A stretch of 64,000 nt of DNA from Actinomycetota bacterium (GCA_029979265.1 JAPOHW010000001.1:124001-188000); one strand, 5' to 3'; counted from the stretch's first letter, positions 8,501 through 17,935 are shown. Translations and numbers: made by a program. The notes: generated from the letters alone by a model not told the origin.

Positions 8501-9769
8501 ATGGGCTGGGAACCGATCGAGACCGCGTCGATCGACGAACTGCGGTCGCTGCAAACCGAGCGGCTGCAGGCGACGCTCGTGAACGCCTACGAGAACATCG
8601 CGCACTACCGGCGAGCGTTCGACAACGCAGGGGTGACACCCGGAGACATCCGTGGTCTCGACGACCTGTCGGCGCTGCCGTTCCTCGTCAAGGACGACCT
8701 GCGAAACGCGTATCCCTTCAACATGTTCGCCGTTCCCCGCGAACAACTCGTGCGGGTCCACGCCTCGTCGGGCACCACAGGCAAACCGACGGTTGTCGGC
8801 TACACCGTCGACGACATTCGGACGTGGTCGACCGTCGTCGCCCGGTCGATCTATGCCGCCGGTGGTCGGCCCGGCGATCTGCTCCACAATGCCTACGGAT
8901 ACGGTCTGTTCACCGGTGGCCTCGGAGCACACTACGGCGCCGAGATGCTCGGCTGCACCGTCGTGCCCTTCGGCGGTGGCCAGACCGAGCGACAGGTCCA
9001 ACTCATCACCGATTTTCGGCCTCGGATCATCACCGTTACACCGTCGTACTGCTTCAACCTGATCGACGAAATGGAGCGGCTCGGTCTCGACCCGGCAGCC
9101 TCGTCACTCGAGATCGGCATCTTCGGGGCCGAACCGTGGTCGGAAGGAATGCGAGCGGAGATCGAGGCCAGACTGGGAATCGACGCAGTCGACATCTACG
9201 GGCTGTCAGAGGTCATCGGCCCGGGCGTGGCGCAGGAATGTGTCGAAACCAAGGACGGGTTGACGATCTGGGAAGATCACTTTTTCCCCGAGATCATCGA
9301 TCCCGAAACCGGCCAAGTCCTCGCCGACGGCGAAGAGGGCGAGCTCGTGATCACCTCGCTCACCAAGCAAGCACTGCCCGTCATCCGCTACCGCACACGC
9401 GACATCACCCGACTCCTCCCCGGGACCGCTCGAACCATGCGCCGCCTCGAACGCATCACCGGTCGCAGCGACGACATGTTGATCATCCGCGGTGTCAATG
9501 TCTACCCCTCACAGATCGAAGCCGAACTGCTGCAGATCGATGGGCTGTCGCCGCACTATCAGCTGCACAAAGGCTCCGACGGGAACATGGCAACCCTCAC
9601 CGTCAAGGTCGAGCGGGTCGAGGACGCCACCAGCGAGGATGCAGCCGGCTTGGCGGTCCGAGCCGAGCAGCGGATCAAGACCATGGTCGGCGTTTCGACC
9701 ACGGTCGAGGTCGTCGAGCCGGGCGAGGTCCCCCGCAGTCAGGGCAAGGCCCAGCGGGTCGTCAACTGA
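8501..9769 (+). CDS. paaK: Phenylacetate-CoA ligase
   Basis: Activates phenylacetate to phenylacetyl-CoA with ATP and CoA, the entry step of the pathway. The 422-residue protein is an adenylate-forming enzyme with the phosphate loop SSGTTGKPT at 89-97, YGLSEVIGPG as the aromatic-substrate and adenine motif, and RGVNVYPSQIE near the C-terminal hinge. The start ATG at 8501 follows GGAGG at 8488-8492; the open frame before it is only antisense-like read-through of paaE. Its stop overlaps the convergent stop of the MarR gene by eight bases. Confidence 0.95.
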   Translation: MGWEPIETASIDELRSLQTERLQATLVNAYENIAHYRRAFDNAGVTPGDIRGLDDLSALPFLVKDDLRNAYPFNMFAVPREQLVRVHASSGTTGKPTVVGYTVDDIRTWSTVVARSIYAAGGRPGDLLHNAYGYGLFTGGLGAHYGAEMLGCTVVPFGGGQTERQVQLITDFRPRIITVTPSYCFNLIDEMERLGLDPAASSLEIGIFGAEPWSEGMRAEIEARLGIDAVDIYGLSEVIGPGVAQECVETKDGLTIWEDHFFPEIIDPETGQVLADGEEGELVITSLTKQALPVIRYRTRDITRLLPGTARTMRRLERITGRSDDMLIIRGVNVYPSQIEAELLQIDGLSPHYQLHKGSDGNMATLTVKVERVEDATSEDAAGLAVRAEQRIKTMVGVSTTVEVVEPGEVPRSQGKAQRVVN

Positions 9770-10271
9770 CGTCGTCGGGCAAACGGACCGAGCTGATCCG
9801 ACGCATAAGGTCGGTCAGCACCACGAGTTCGTCGTCGGTCAGATCGCCGAAGAGCAGTCGCTCCCGGGCGTTTTGTCGTCGATAGGCCGCTTCGAGTCGG
9901 GTTGCTCCGTCATCGGTCAGGTACACGGTCACGACTCGACGATCGATCGACTCGCGACGGCGGTCGACGAGACCGTCGCGTTCGAGGGTGTTGACTGCTG
10001 ACGAGATCGCAGCTCGGCTCAATCCGGCGAGGCGAGCGATCTCGTGGCTTTCCAGCGGCCCCAGCACCCACAAGATGAACATGACGCGAAAGCCTGCGAG
10101 TGACCAGCCGGCCGGACGGTGGATCTCTGTCTCGAGATCGCTGAACATGCGGCCACCAAGCCGGAATACACCGAACATGGCGCGAAAGGTCACCGGATCG
10201 AGACCCAGCGCGGCGATGCGCTCTGCAGCGCTGTCCTCGAACTCACCCGCCCGGACGCGGCGCTCGCTCAT
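9762..10271 (-). CDS. MarR-family transcriptional regulator, probable PaaR-like repressor
   Basis: A 169-residue winged-helix protein. The recognition region ESHEIARLAGLSRAAISSAV and the wing (RRESIDRRVVTVYLTD) are typical of MarR. It starts at the ATG 10271 that overlaps the paaI stop (ATGA), so both are made from one message. Proteins of this kind often sense aromatic acids or their CoA esters; because it is next to the paa operon I infer it controls that operon, perhaps at the inverted repeat near 2928-2950. That link is not shown by sequence alone. Confidence 0.85.
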   Translation of the reverse strand: MSERRVRAGEFEDSAAERIAALGLDPVTFRAMFGVFRLGGRMFSDLETEIHRPAGWSLAGFRVMFILWVLGPLESHEIARLAGLSRAAISSAVNTLERDGLVDRRRESIDRRVVTVYLTDDGATRLEAAYRRQNARERLLFGDLTDDELVVLTDLMRRISSVRLPDDVS

Positions 10272-10711
10272 GACGGTGCCGGCGCAGGGCCATCGGACGA
10301 GACCATCTTCGTCTTGCCCCGGAACAGCGCGATCACGCCATCGGGCCCCCGTACCTCGACGTGAAACAGGCCGGTGCGACCTCGACGAGCGCTCTCGGTC
10401 GCAGTTGCGGTCAGACGATCTCCGACTCGGGCCGGAGCCAGCCAGTCGATCGATGCGTCCGATGCCAGGTGGGTGCCACCGAGGCCGTTGCTCGCGAATG
10501 CCATGGCTGCGTCGGCGAGCGAAAAGATCACGCCCCCGTGGCAGACGTCGAGTCCGTTGCACATCGTTTCCGTCACCGTCATGTCGACCGTCGCGGTCGC
10601 CGGACCGACCGCCGAAACGACCATGCCCAGCGCATGGGCGACCCGGTCACCCGCAAACATCACGTCCCGCGCTGCCTCGGCTCGGGCCTGCGCCTCCCCA
10701 GAACCATTCAC
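10268..10711 (-). CDS. paaI: PaaI-type hydroxyphenylacetyl-CoA thioesterase
   Basis: A hot-dog fold thioesterase of 147 residues. PaaI releases CoA from dead-end hydroxylated phenylacetyl-CoA products and so protects the free CoA pool. The family signature NGLDVCHGGVIFSLADAAMA is present, with the active-site aspartate in the LADAA helix and the conserved HGG. The start is GTG 10711; no strong Shine-Dalgarno is seen. A short palindrome, TTGAC-G-GTCAA, lies at 10730-10740 upstream and could be part of its promoter or an operator. Confidence 0.9.
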   Translation of the reverse strand: MNGSGEAQARAEAARDVMFAGDRVAHALGMVVSAVGPATATVDMTVTETMCNGLDVCHGGVIFSLADAAMAFASNGLGGTHLASDASIDWLAPARVGDRLTATATESARRGRTGLFHVEVRGPDGVIALFRGKTKMVSSDGPAPAPS

Positions 10712-10756
10712 GAGGAGATCATCTCACCTTTGACGGTCAAGCGATAGCGGGCAGCG

Positions 10757-12373
10757 TCAACGGACGCACGTGCACTCGACCTTGTCCTCCATTGCCTGCC
10801 ATTTGTACGCCCGCGGTTCGGAATGCACCCCGCACCCCGTGCACCGCAACGCCCACTGCGTCCCTACGGCTTGCAGTGCCACCGGGTGCTCGCCCGTCGA
10901 CAGACGGGGCTTCTCCCTGACTTGGCGGGGCTGACGGATCTCGGGAAGTTCGGGACTCACCATCTCGAGATACGGCTGCGCGTCGGCGGTCCACTCGGTG
11001 ATCTCGTCGGCCGACAGGTCAGGAGCAACGAAGTCGCCAACCGTCTCGGGCTCCTGCACCACCGCCGGTCCGGCGTAGTCGAGGAATGTCGCCAACTGGT
11101 CGAATTCGTTCGGCCGGAAGATTCTCGATGACTCGGCGATGCCCTCGATCTCCTCGAGGAACCCGTCGCGATCTTCGGAGAATCGGGGATCTTCGAGGGT
11201 GTCGGCGGCGAAGATGATGACGAACCGGGCGCCGCTTCCCAGCGGTTTGCGACGAAGAATTCGACCCATCCGCTGGATCATCTGGCGTCGGGTACGGCTC
11301 GCCGACACCACGAGACCGAGGTTGGCGTTGGGAACGTCGACCCCTTCGTCGAGGACACGCGGCGCCGCAACAGCATCCAGCGTGCCGTCTCGTAGGTCGT
11401 CGAGGATCTCCGCCCGATCTCGGCGTCCGGTGTCGCCGGTGATGATCTCGATGTTGACGTGAGGATCGAGCCGAACGATCGCGTGGTTGGCAGCTCGCAC
11501 CGTTTCGGTGAACAGCAGAGCTCCCTGCGCATCCTTGATCGCATCGGCGAACCGTCCGAGGGCTTCGTACTTCGCGGAGCTGGTCGCCACGATCTCGCGC
11601 CGCGCCGTGAACGCATTGAGGTACTCGTTGGCTGCACGACCGTCAGGACCGGCATCGTTCGCCGCCAGATGGTGGACCGCCGCCAGGAAGTCACCGAATG
11701 GTTCGTGAGGGATTCCCTTGATCTGCTTGAGTTGGCGGCGAGCCGCCACGATGCGCCCCTCGGTGGCGTCGTACTCGGTGCGCTCCTCGGAGGTGAGCGG
11801 CACTGCCATGAAGCCGACCCGGGGTTGGGCGCACACCCCGTCCTCGATCGCCGCACCGAAGTCGTAGCGGTAGCAGATGCCACCGAAGTAGGGCAGGAGG
11901 ATCGTCTCGACCGCATCGTCGGAACGTTCGAGCGTGGCGGTGAGACCGAGCCGCTCCTGGTACTCGGGGAGCAGGCTCTTGCGCAGCACAGCGCCGCCGA
12001 ACCCATGGCATTCGTCCGCGACGAGGATGCCGCCGCGCTCCGATGTCGGCAGCGGCACCCGGCTTGCCGCCGAGTGACGGGTGGTGACGAGGACATCGCA
12101 ATCGATCGGGCGATCACGGTAGCCATCACCGAGTCGGCCGATCTCTGCGTCGGGCATCCATCGGCTCAGTCGCTCGTGCCACTGCTCCATCAGCACCCGT
12201 GACGGCACGATCACGAGGGCAAAGAGACCTCGGGTGACTGCGTCGTCGATGGCGGTCAGTGCAACATCGGTCTTGCCGGAACCGGTCACGGCTTCGATGA
12301 CACCGCGACGGCCGCAGCGGTGCCACGCCATCAACGCATCGCGCTGCCACCGGTAGAGGGGATGAGATGACAA
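10757..12373 (-). CDS. XPB/UvsW-like SF2 DNA helicase
   Basis: A 538-residue superfamily 2 helicase. The order is a Q-like motif YRWQRDAL, Walker A TGSGKT at 30-35, motif II DECH at 120-123, LGLTATLER as motif III, and motif VI QRMGRILRR near 375-383. The DECH box and short size fit bacterial XPB-type repair helicases rather than RNA helicases. The C-terminus has CTGC and a final CTC, possibly a metal site. The only start that keeps the conserved N-terminus is TTG 12373; TAGCCT stands 7 bases before it and no Shine-Dalgarno is visible, so the message is probably leaderless. Role in repair is inferred from the family. Confidence 0.85.
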   Translation of the reverse strand: MSSHPLYRWQRDALMAWHRCGRRGVIEAVTGSGKTDVALTAIDDAVTRGLFALVIVPSRVLMEQWHERLSRWMPDAEIGRLGDGYRDRPIDCDVLVTTRHSAASRVPLPTSERGGILVADECHGFGGAVLRKSLLPEYQERLGLTATLERSDDAVETILLPYFGGICYRYDFGAAIEDGVCAQPRVGFMAVPLTSEERTEYDATEGRIVAARRQLKQIKGIPHEPFGDFLAAVHHLAANDAGPDGRAANEYLNAFTARREIVATSSAKYEALGRFADAIKDAQGALLFTETVRAANHAIVRLDPHVNIEIITGDTGRRDRAEILDDLRDGTLDAVAAPRVLDEGVDVPNANLGLVVSASRTRRQMIQRMGRILRRKPLGSGARFVIIFAADTLEDPRFSEDRDGFLEEIEGIAESSRIFRPNEFDQLATFLDYAGPAVVQEPETVGDFVAPDLSADEITEWTADAQPYLEMVSPELPEIRQPRQVREKPRLSTGEHPVALQAVGTQWALRCTGCGVHSEPRAYKWQAMEDKVECTCVR

Positions 12374-12380
12374 GGCATAC

Positions 12381-12386
12381 AGGCTA
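12381..12386 (-). promoter_or_regulatory. -10 element of probable leaderless promoter for the helicase gene
   Basis: TAGCCT reads on the minus strand and ends 7 bases before the TTG start at 12373, placing the transcription start at or next to the start codon. No -35 match was found. Confidence 0.5.
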
Positions 12387-12412
12387 CGACCACGGCCCGG
12401 GGTCCCGAAACG

Positions 12413-13591
12413 TCAGCCGATGATGCCTTGCTCGCGCAGCTCGGTGATGTCGGCGTCGTCGTAGCCGAGCTCCCGCAGCACCTCATCGGTGTGCTCACCG
12501 GCCAAGCCGATCTGGGGGATGAACTCCGGCTGGGTCGCCGACCAGGTGCCGGGTGGCCCAGCCTGCCGAAGCCCTGCGGCCGTCGGATGATCCCACTCGT
12601 GGATCACCCCGTTGTTGATGACCTGCGGGTCCGACACGACCTGGTCGCGGGGCAGGGCCGGCCCGCACGGCACGCTGTTCTCGGCCATCTTCTCGACCAC
12701 GTCGGCTGTCGTCATTGCAGCCAAGCCGACCCGGATGGCTGTCATGGCGGTCTCGGCCCGCTCGGGTTCGGCGGTGAGTTTGCCCGGGGTGCAGTAGTTC
12801 TCGTCGGCGAGCAAGTCGTCGCGGCCGATGACCCGCCACATACCCTCGAGCTGACCTGCGGTCGCCAGGAAATACACGACCTGTCCGTCGGCGGTGTCGA
12901 TCAATTGATACAGATCTTGGGGCCGGTGGACCCGCAGACCCGACGTATGGGTGAGGTCGGCCATCCCGTCGGGCCAGAACCACGACAGCGCCGCATCGAG
13001 CATCGCCAACTCGATGTGTTGGCCACCGGCTCCACCGGCGCGTGCGAATAGTGCCGCGGTGATCGACTGGGCAACGGTGTGGGCGGTCGCCTTGTCGGCA
13101 ACGAGGGTTCGCATCAGGTCGGGGAAGGGCAGCGCCTCACTCACCTGACTGTGGACCATACCGGTCAGTCCCTGGATCACAGGATCGAGCACTGCTCGTT
13201 GGCGGTATGGCCCCGTGGTGCCGAAGCCGGACACCGATGCATAGATGACGTCGGGGTTACGGGAACGAACGGCCCCATAATCGATCCCCAAGCGCTCGAC
13301 GACCCCGGGCCGAAAGTTCTGGACCACGACGTCGCTGCGGCTGGCAAGCTCGAGGACCAGCTCGACCCCCGCCGGGGTGGTGACATCAACGCCGACGCAG
13401 CGTTTCCCACGGTTGCAGTTGGCATAGAGCCCGCGAACATGGTCGGGGCCGGTGGTGCGGGTCAGCTCACCGCCGATCGGTTCGACCTTGATCACATCGG
13501 CGCCCTGCTCGGACAGGATCTGGGTTGCCAGAGGACCGGCGACCACCTGGCTCAGGTCGAGGATGGATACGCCGGCCATGGGTCCTGCCAT
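12413..13591 (-). CDS. CaiB/BaiF (family III) CoA-transferase
   Basis: Transfers CoA between acyl groups. The 392-residue protein has the family hallmarks: VLDLSQVVAGPLATQILSE-like N-terminus (here SILDLSQVVAGP), ADVIKVEP, NRGKRCVGVD, and the segment VADKATA with the likely catalytic aspartate at 166. The substrate cannot be told from sequence. It is followed on the same strand by nothing coupled and lies between the helicase and an alcohol dehydrogenase. The ATG start at 13591 has TAAGCT 8 bases upstream, suggesting a leaderless message. Confidence 0.88.
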   Translation of the reverse strand: MAGPMAGVSILDLSQVVAGPLATQILSEQGADVIKVEPIGGELTRTTGPDHVRGLYANCNRGKRCVGVDVTTPAGVELVLELASRSDVVVQNFRPGVVERLGIDYGAVRSRNPDVIYASVSGFGTTGPYRQRAVLDPVIQGLTGMVHSQVSEALPFPDLMRTLVADKATAHTVAQSITAALFARAGGAGGQHIELAMLDAALSWFWPDGMADLTHTSGLRVHRPQDLYQLIDTADGQVVYFLATAGQLEGMWRVIGRDDLLADENYCTPGKLTAEPERAETAMTAIRVGLAAMTTADVVEKMAENSVPCGPALPRDQVVSDPQVINNGVIHEWDHPTAAGLRQAGPPGTWSATQPEFIPQIGLAGEHTDEVLRELGYDDADITELREQGIIG

Positions 13592-13599
13592 GGCCGGGG

Positions 13600-13605
13600 A
13601 GCTTA
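13600..13605 (-). promoter_or_regulatory. -10 element of probable leaderless promoter for the CoA-transferase
   Basis: TAAGCT on the minus strand, 8 bases before ATG 13591, with no Shine-Dalgarno between them. Confidence 0.5.
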
Positions 13606-13639
13606 CGACCGGTGAGCGGTGGGGTCGAAATGCCGACGA

Positions 13640-14572
13640 TCACACCTCGAATGCAACCTTGATCGCCCCGCCGGCTCGGTCGGCTGCGGTCTCGAACGCC
13701 TCTTCGCAGCCGTCGAGCGGAAAGCGATGGGTGATCAGTGCTGCCTCGATGTCGGGTCTCGTCGCAAGCGCAGTGGCCGCAGCGGAGAAGTTCCGCTCAG
13801 GAACTCGACACCGGTAGGCCATGGCCGGCAGCAGCTCGATTTCTTTCACGCATGCGGTAACCGACAGCGCGGCAGGATCCCACAGCGTGCCGACAAGACC
13901 GACTCGTCCACGGGCGACCACGTGGGCCATTGCCTCCGCAAGCGAGGTGGTGGTGGCGACACAGTCCATGACGACGTCGTAGGTGCCGTCGACAACGAGG
14001 GAGGCGCCGAGGGCCTCGGCCGCGTGCTGTTGATGGGGATGTCGAGCCGAGATGTCGCAGGCGATGCCGCGATCGCGGAGCATCGCGACGGTTGCGAGAC
14101 CGATCGGTCCGGCGCCGATCACCAGTACACGATCCTCGGGCCGGACCCGAGCACGGTCGAGGCCGTGGTGGGCGACAGCGAGCGGCTCCACGAGACTGCC
14201 AGCCGACAGGGGTATGCCGGTCGGTAACGCGACGAGTGTTTCGGGTGGGACAACGATCGACTCCGCCATCCCGCCCGGCACTGCGATTCCGAGAAAGGTC
14301 GGCCCCGACTCGCAGGTCGGAAGGTGACCGCTTCGACACGATGCGCACGTTCCGCACCCGAGGATCGGCTCGACGGCGACCGCAGTGCCGTCGGGAGTGG
14401 TGCCGCAGAACTCGTGGCCCAGCACCATCCCCTCGGCGATGCCCAGCCCGAGCAGGTGAAGGTCGGAACCACAGATGGAGGAGGTGTGGATCCGGATCCG
14501 GACACCATCGCCGTTCGACTCGGTCTCTTCCACGAGCGTGGGGGTTCCGTCGATGACGCGAATGGCCTTCAC
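13640..14572 (-). CDS. Zinc-dependent alcohol dehydrogenase (MDR family)
   Basis: A medium-chain dehydrogenase/reductase of about 310 residues. It shows the catalytic zinc motif SICGSDLHLLG, the GHEFCGT segment, a four-cysteine structural zinc loop (CGTCASCRSGHLPTC), and the NAD-binding stretch VLVIGAGPIGLATVAM. The start is taken as GTG 14572, where homology begins (VKAIRVIDG); the frame is open 36 bases further up to an ATG. It is slightly short for the family (usually 330-350). Substrate unknown. Confidence 0.85.
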   Translation of the reverse strand: MKAIRVIDGTPTLVEETESNGDGVRIRIHTSSICGSDLHLLGLGIAEGMVLGHEFCGTTPDGTAVAVEPILGCGTCASCRSGHLPTCESGPTFLGIAVPGGMAESIVVPPETLVALPTGIPLSAGSLVEPLAVAHHGLDRARVRPEDRVLVIGAGPIGLATVAMLRDRGIACDISARHPHQQHAAEALGASLVVDGTYDVVMDCVATTTSLAEAMAHVVARGRVGLVGTLWDPAALSVTACVKEIELLPAMAYRCRVPERNFSAAATALATRPDIEAALITHRFPLDGCEEAFETAADRAGGAIKVAFEV

Positions 14573-14671
14573 GGCGTCAGTTGAGCACCGATTTCTATCG
14601 CTCACCACACCGGTGTCGAGCGCGATCGAGACTCGTCGGCCTCGTCGCTGGCGTCAGAGGTCGGGATGTGG

Positions 14672-15124
14672 CTACTCGGCCTCGTCGGACGTCGCGGTAT
14701 CGGCGACCGGCGCATCACCCGCAGCATCCTCGGCATCGTCGTCGGTCCGGTCGGTCTCGCCGGGTGACTCGTCGCTCGACTCGGCTGTTGCCTCGTCGGG
14801 CGCTGCTTCTGAGGCGGATTCTTCGGGCGGGTCGATCTCGGCGTCGGACCCTGTTTCCGGTTCGGGTTCCACCCCGTCGCGGATGCGTTTCCATGCCTCG
14901 GAGGCATCGCGATACGCGGCTTCGGCCTCGGCCCGCTCCTCGGCGGAACCACCGTTGGAGAGCTTCTTGACGCGGGCGGCGGCCTCGTCCTTGGCTCGCT
15001 CGGCTTTCTTGATGCGCTTCTCGCGGCGGGTCCGCTCACGGTCGGCGTCGACGTACTCGTTGAAGAGCGTCAGCGCTGCGGAAGTTTCGTCGTCGAGTGC
15101 CGGAGCGGTGTCGGAATCGGCCAT
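14672..15124 (-). CDS. Hypothetical acidic coiled-coil protein
   Basis: A 150-residue protein I cannot assign to a family. Residues 25-85 are rich in K, R, E and A with heptad-like spacing (RERTRREKRIKKAERAKDE), suggesting a coiled coil. From about residue 90 to the end the chain is almost only D, E, S, A, P and T and is probably disordered. Base use fits the neighbours and the reading frame has the usual third-position GC bias, so it is likely a real gene. The start ATG 15124 is the first methionine giving this composition; a further in-frame ATG lies at 15157. Confidence 0.6.
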   Translation of the reverse strand: MADSDTAPALDDETSAALTLFNEYVDADRERTRREKRIKKAERAKDEAAARVKKLSNGGSAEERAEAEAAYRDASEAWKRIRDGVEPEPETGSDAEIDPPEESASEAAPDEATAESSDESPGETDRTDDDAEDAAGDAPVADTATSDEAE

Positions 15125-15188
15125 GGGCACAGTCTGGCCGCTCGACGTCGAAGTCACGACCTCTGCAGCGTGCAGATTTGGTGCCGTG

Positions 15189-16379
15189 TCAGTTGGTGGG
15201 GATGCGACGCTTCTCGTCGCGCATGTCGAAGACCACCTTCACGGCGCCGCGAGAACCTGCTTCGGCAGCATGGGTGAGCGCATCCACGTAGCGGGCAAGG
15301 GGGTAGGTGGCGGAGACCATGCGATCGAAGGGCACCTTGCCGGCCAATTCGAAGGCGAGGTCGTAGCTCGTCGTTCGCCGACCGTCGGCGAGCTCTTCGG
15401 TGCCGTAGGTGTACGTGCCGATCAGTTCGGTCTCCCGATGCCAGAGTGCGGTGAGATCGAGATCGACCACGCCCGGCATGCCGACGAGGATGACCCGACC
15501 CCGCGGTCGGCACATGCCGATCGCAGCCTCGATCGAGGCGGCCGAACCAACGGCGTCGATCACGACGTCGGCACCGCCGGAGAGTCGGCTCCCCACCATG
15601 AACGATGCACTTGCTCGCCGAACGGCACGTGCGAGTTCTCCCGGTGCGCACACGACATCGGCCCCGAACTCGTCGGCAAGCGCTCGCTGTACGGGGTACT
15701 TGGCGCCGATCATGATCGACCCGGCTGGGGTGAGGTGACGCACCGCTGCAGCCGTGACGAGACCCATGGTTCCCGCACCGATGATCGCAACCGTCTGACC
15801 ATCACCGATATCGGCCCGCAGGGCGGCATGAACACCGCCGGCGACTGGCTCGATCATGACGGCGAGTTCGTCGGACATCCAGTCGGGTACGTCGTGCAGT
15901 TGGCTTGGATGGGCGACGAACTCGGTGGACCACCCACCGCCGGTCGACTCGCAGAAGCCTGTTTGCAGACCGGGCTCGAGATGGCCGCAGGTGAGGTGGC
16001 GGTAATCGTTGCCGTCGGCGGGACGGGCCCCCGCAAAGGGGGGCTCGAAGCCCCGACATTCGTGGCCCAGCACCGGTTCGAGTACGACCCGTCGGCCATC
16101 AGCCGTCTCCGCGACGACCTCGTGGCCGGGAACGAACGGGAAACTCACGAACTCCTCGAAGTAGCGCGACGCGTGACCGTCGATGGTCGACAGGTCGGAA
16201 CCGCAGATGCCCGAGAGTCGGGGGTACACGCGGATCCAGTCCTGCGTCGGAAGCGCCGGGCCCTCGTCATCGACCAACGAGAGCGGTCCGACCGCTGCGC
16301 CGGCGCCCGGCCGCAATCTCGACGCGAGCATCGCAGCCGCATAGCGGCCTTCCTTGCGCGAGAACCGGAGCGCTTTCAC
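15189..16379 (-). CDS. Zinc-type alcohol dehydrogenase-like protein (MDR family)
   Basis: A 396-residue MDR enzyme. It has a GICGSDLSTIDGH catalytic zinc motif, FVPGHEVV, and the nucleotide-binding AIIGAGTMGLVTAAA. In place of the compact four-cysteine structural zinc loop there is a longer insert (GHECRGFEPPFAGARPADG... CGHLEPGLQTGFC), so structural zinc binding may differ from classical members. Its ATG overlaps the stop of the upstream MFS gene (ATGA), implying that the dehydrogenase and the exporter work together. Substrate unknown. Confidence 0.85.
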   Translation of the reverse strand: MKALRFSRKEGRYAAAMLASRLRPGAGAAVGPLSLVDDEGPALPTQDWIRVYPRLSGICGSDLSTIDGHASRYFEEFVSFPFVPGHEVVAETADGRRVVLEPVLGHECRGFEPPFAGARPADGNDYRHLTCGHLEPGLQTGFCESTGGGWSTEFVAHPSQLHDVPDWMSDELAVMIEPVAGGVHAALRADIGDGQTVAIIGAGTMGLVTAAAVRHLTPAGSIMIGAKYPVQRALADEFGADVVCAPGELARAVRRASASFMVGSRLSGGADVVIDAVGSAASIEAAIGMCRPRGRVILVGMPGVVDLDLTALWHRETELIGTYTYGTEELADGRRTTSYDLAFELAGKVPFDRMVSATYPLARYVDALTHAAEAGSRGAVKVVFDMRDEKRRIPTN

Positions 16380-17836
16380 GTCGCGGAGGTTACTGCGTCG
16401 TCACGGGTCCGCACGAGGCGCAGTGCGGAGGGGATGCACAAGGTCGCGGCCAGACAGGCGGCGATCATGGCGAACCCGAACCCGGCTCCGAGTGCGTCGG
16501 CGATGGCAGGATCGACGGCGTCGGCATCGCCACCGAGGAGTTCGCGCACCGCTTCGACATCACCGGTGCGACGGTCGACGGTGGTGAGGATCAGCGCACC
16601 GACGATCCCGACGCTGTACGTGATCATGAGGGTGCGGACGAACTGATGGGCCGCCGACACCCGACCCATCTCCGATGCCGGTGATCGCTCCTGCAAGACA
16701 TTGACACCCGTGGTGGAGATGCTGCCGACCCCCAGCCCGGCAACCACCAGTGAGGCCGAAAGGAACCACAGTGGCGAACCACCAAGCACCGCGGCAGCAA
16801 CGCCGTAGAACCCCGGAGCCAGGAAAAGCGAACCGAACAGCACCACCCGTTCCCGACCGAAGAGTTGCTGCGCTCGGCTCGACGACACCGCCCCAGCGGT
16901 CCAGCCCACCGACAGGTAGATGACCGAAAACGCGGCCACCGTGGTCGTGGTCCCCACGACTGCTTTCAAGTAGATGGGAATGAAGGCGTGAAAACCAAGC
17001 GTCCCGCCGACGGCGAGCATCGATGTCGAGTGGATCGAGCGGTAGCGCGGACCCCAGACGTGTTCGAGCCGCATCACCGGATCGGCGACGCGAGGGGCGT
17101 GTACGACGTACCCGACGAGGCTGGCGAGACTGATGAGGGCGCCGATGACTACGGCCGTGATCGAGCCGTCGACCACGGCGAGACCCGCCGCACTGATCAG
17201 CGTGACCAGCGCAATGCCGCGAATGTCGAAGCCTTGGCGACCGGCCCCTTCGGGGCGCTCGGGGAGCTGTCTCCATGCCAGCACTGCGGCGACGAGGGCA
17301 ACGGGCACGTTGAAGAAGAAGACGCCTCGCCAGTCGACGACCGCGACCATCAGGGCCGCAACCGACGGGCCGGCAACGCTCATGACCCCCCAGACGATCG
17401 AGTTGGCGGCAAAGACCCGAGCGCGGCGGTCGGTCTCGTACGACAGTCCGATGACTGTCATCGTGACGGTGAACAGCAGTCCGGCAGCGACGCCCTGCAA
17501 CGCCCGGGCTCCGACGAGGCCGACCATCGAGGGTGCAATGCCACACGCCATGGAGGTGAGGATGAACGCCGCCACCGACCAGCGGAACACCCGGCGAGGT
17601 CCGAGGCTGTCGACCAACGGGCCTGCGGCGAGGATTGCCACGCCCGAGGTGAGGAGTTCCGCCGAGATCGTCCAGGGCAGCAGCGCCACATTGCCCAGGT
17701 CGCTACCGACCTCGGGGAGGGCAGCTGCGACCGCCAGGTTGTTGTAGGCGATGATGCCGACACAGGCCATGACGGCGATGGTCAATCCGCGCGTCTCGGG
17801 ACTGAAAATCGACTCCTTGACGGTCGGGGCGGCCAT
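16376..17836 (-). CDS. MFS transporter, DHA2/EmrB-like
   Basis: A 486-residue integral membrane protein with about 12-14 hydrophobic segments. Motif A between helices 2 and 3 reads GPLVDSLGPRRVFRW, and motif C-like glycine-rich helix 5 (GVMSVAGPSVAALMVAVVDWRGVFF) marks it as a drug:H+ antiporter type. It probably exports a small hydrophobic compound. It is translationally coupled to the downstream dehydrogenase. TAGCGT lies 6 bases before the ATG, so the operon message is likely leaderless. Confidence 0.88.
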   Translation of the reverse strand: MAAPTVKESIFSPETRGLTIAVMACVGIIAYNNLAVAAALPEVGSDLGNVALLPWTISAELLTSGVAILAAGPLVDSLGPRRVFRWSVAAFILTSMACGIAPSMVGLVGARALQGVAAGLLFTVTMTVIGLSYETDRRARVFAANSIVWGVMSVAGPSVAALMVAVVDWRGVFFFNVPVALVAAVLAWRQLPERPEGAGRQGFDIRGIALVTLISAAGLAVVDGSITAVVIGALISLASLVGYVVHAPRVADPVMRLEHVWGPRYRSIHSTSMLAVGGTLGFHAFIPIYLKAVVGTTTTVAAFSVIYLSVGWTAGAVSSSRAQQLFGRERVVLFGSLFLAPGFYGVAAAVLGGSPLWFLSASLVVAGLGVGSISTTGVNVLQERSPASEMGRVSAAHQFVRTLMITYSVGIVGALILTTVDRRTGDVEAVRELLGGDADAVDPAIADALGAGFGFAMIAACLAATLCIPSALRLVRTRDDAVTSAT

Positions 17837-17842
17837 TCGGGA

Positions 17843-17848
17843 ACGCTA
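17843..17848 (-). promoter_or_regulatory. -10 element of probable leaderless promoter for the MFS-dehydrogenase operon
   Basis: TAGCGT on the minus strand, 6 bases before ATG 17836. Confidence 0.5.
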
Positions 17849-17935
17849 CTGGTGGCGTCTCGCAATCGGCGAAGACGATCGTCGCCGGCGGTGTCGATGT
17901 TGGACGTCTGCCGGAACCGAACCGATACTGCGGGA

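Noticed and set aside
2928-10711. Full phenylacetate pathway
   Set aside because: paaF, paaG, paaH and paaJ are not in the cluster; the enoyl-CoA hydratase at 20062 is too far away and too divergent in its second oxyanion segment to be called paaF or paaG.
14475-16646. 723-codon open frame on plus opposite two genes and the coiled-coil gene
   Set aside because: It runs antisense through two clear dehydrogenase genes and has serine/alanine/arginine-rich shadow composition.
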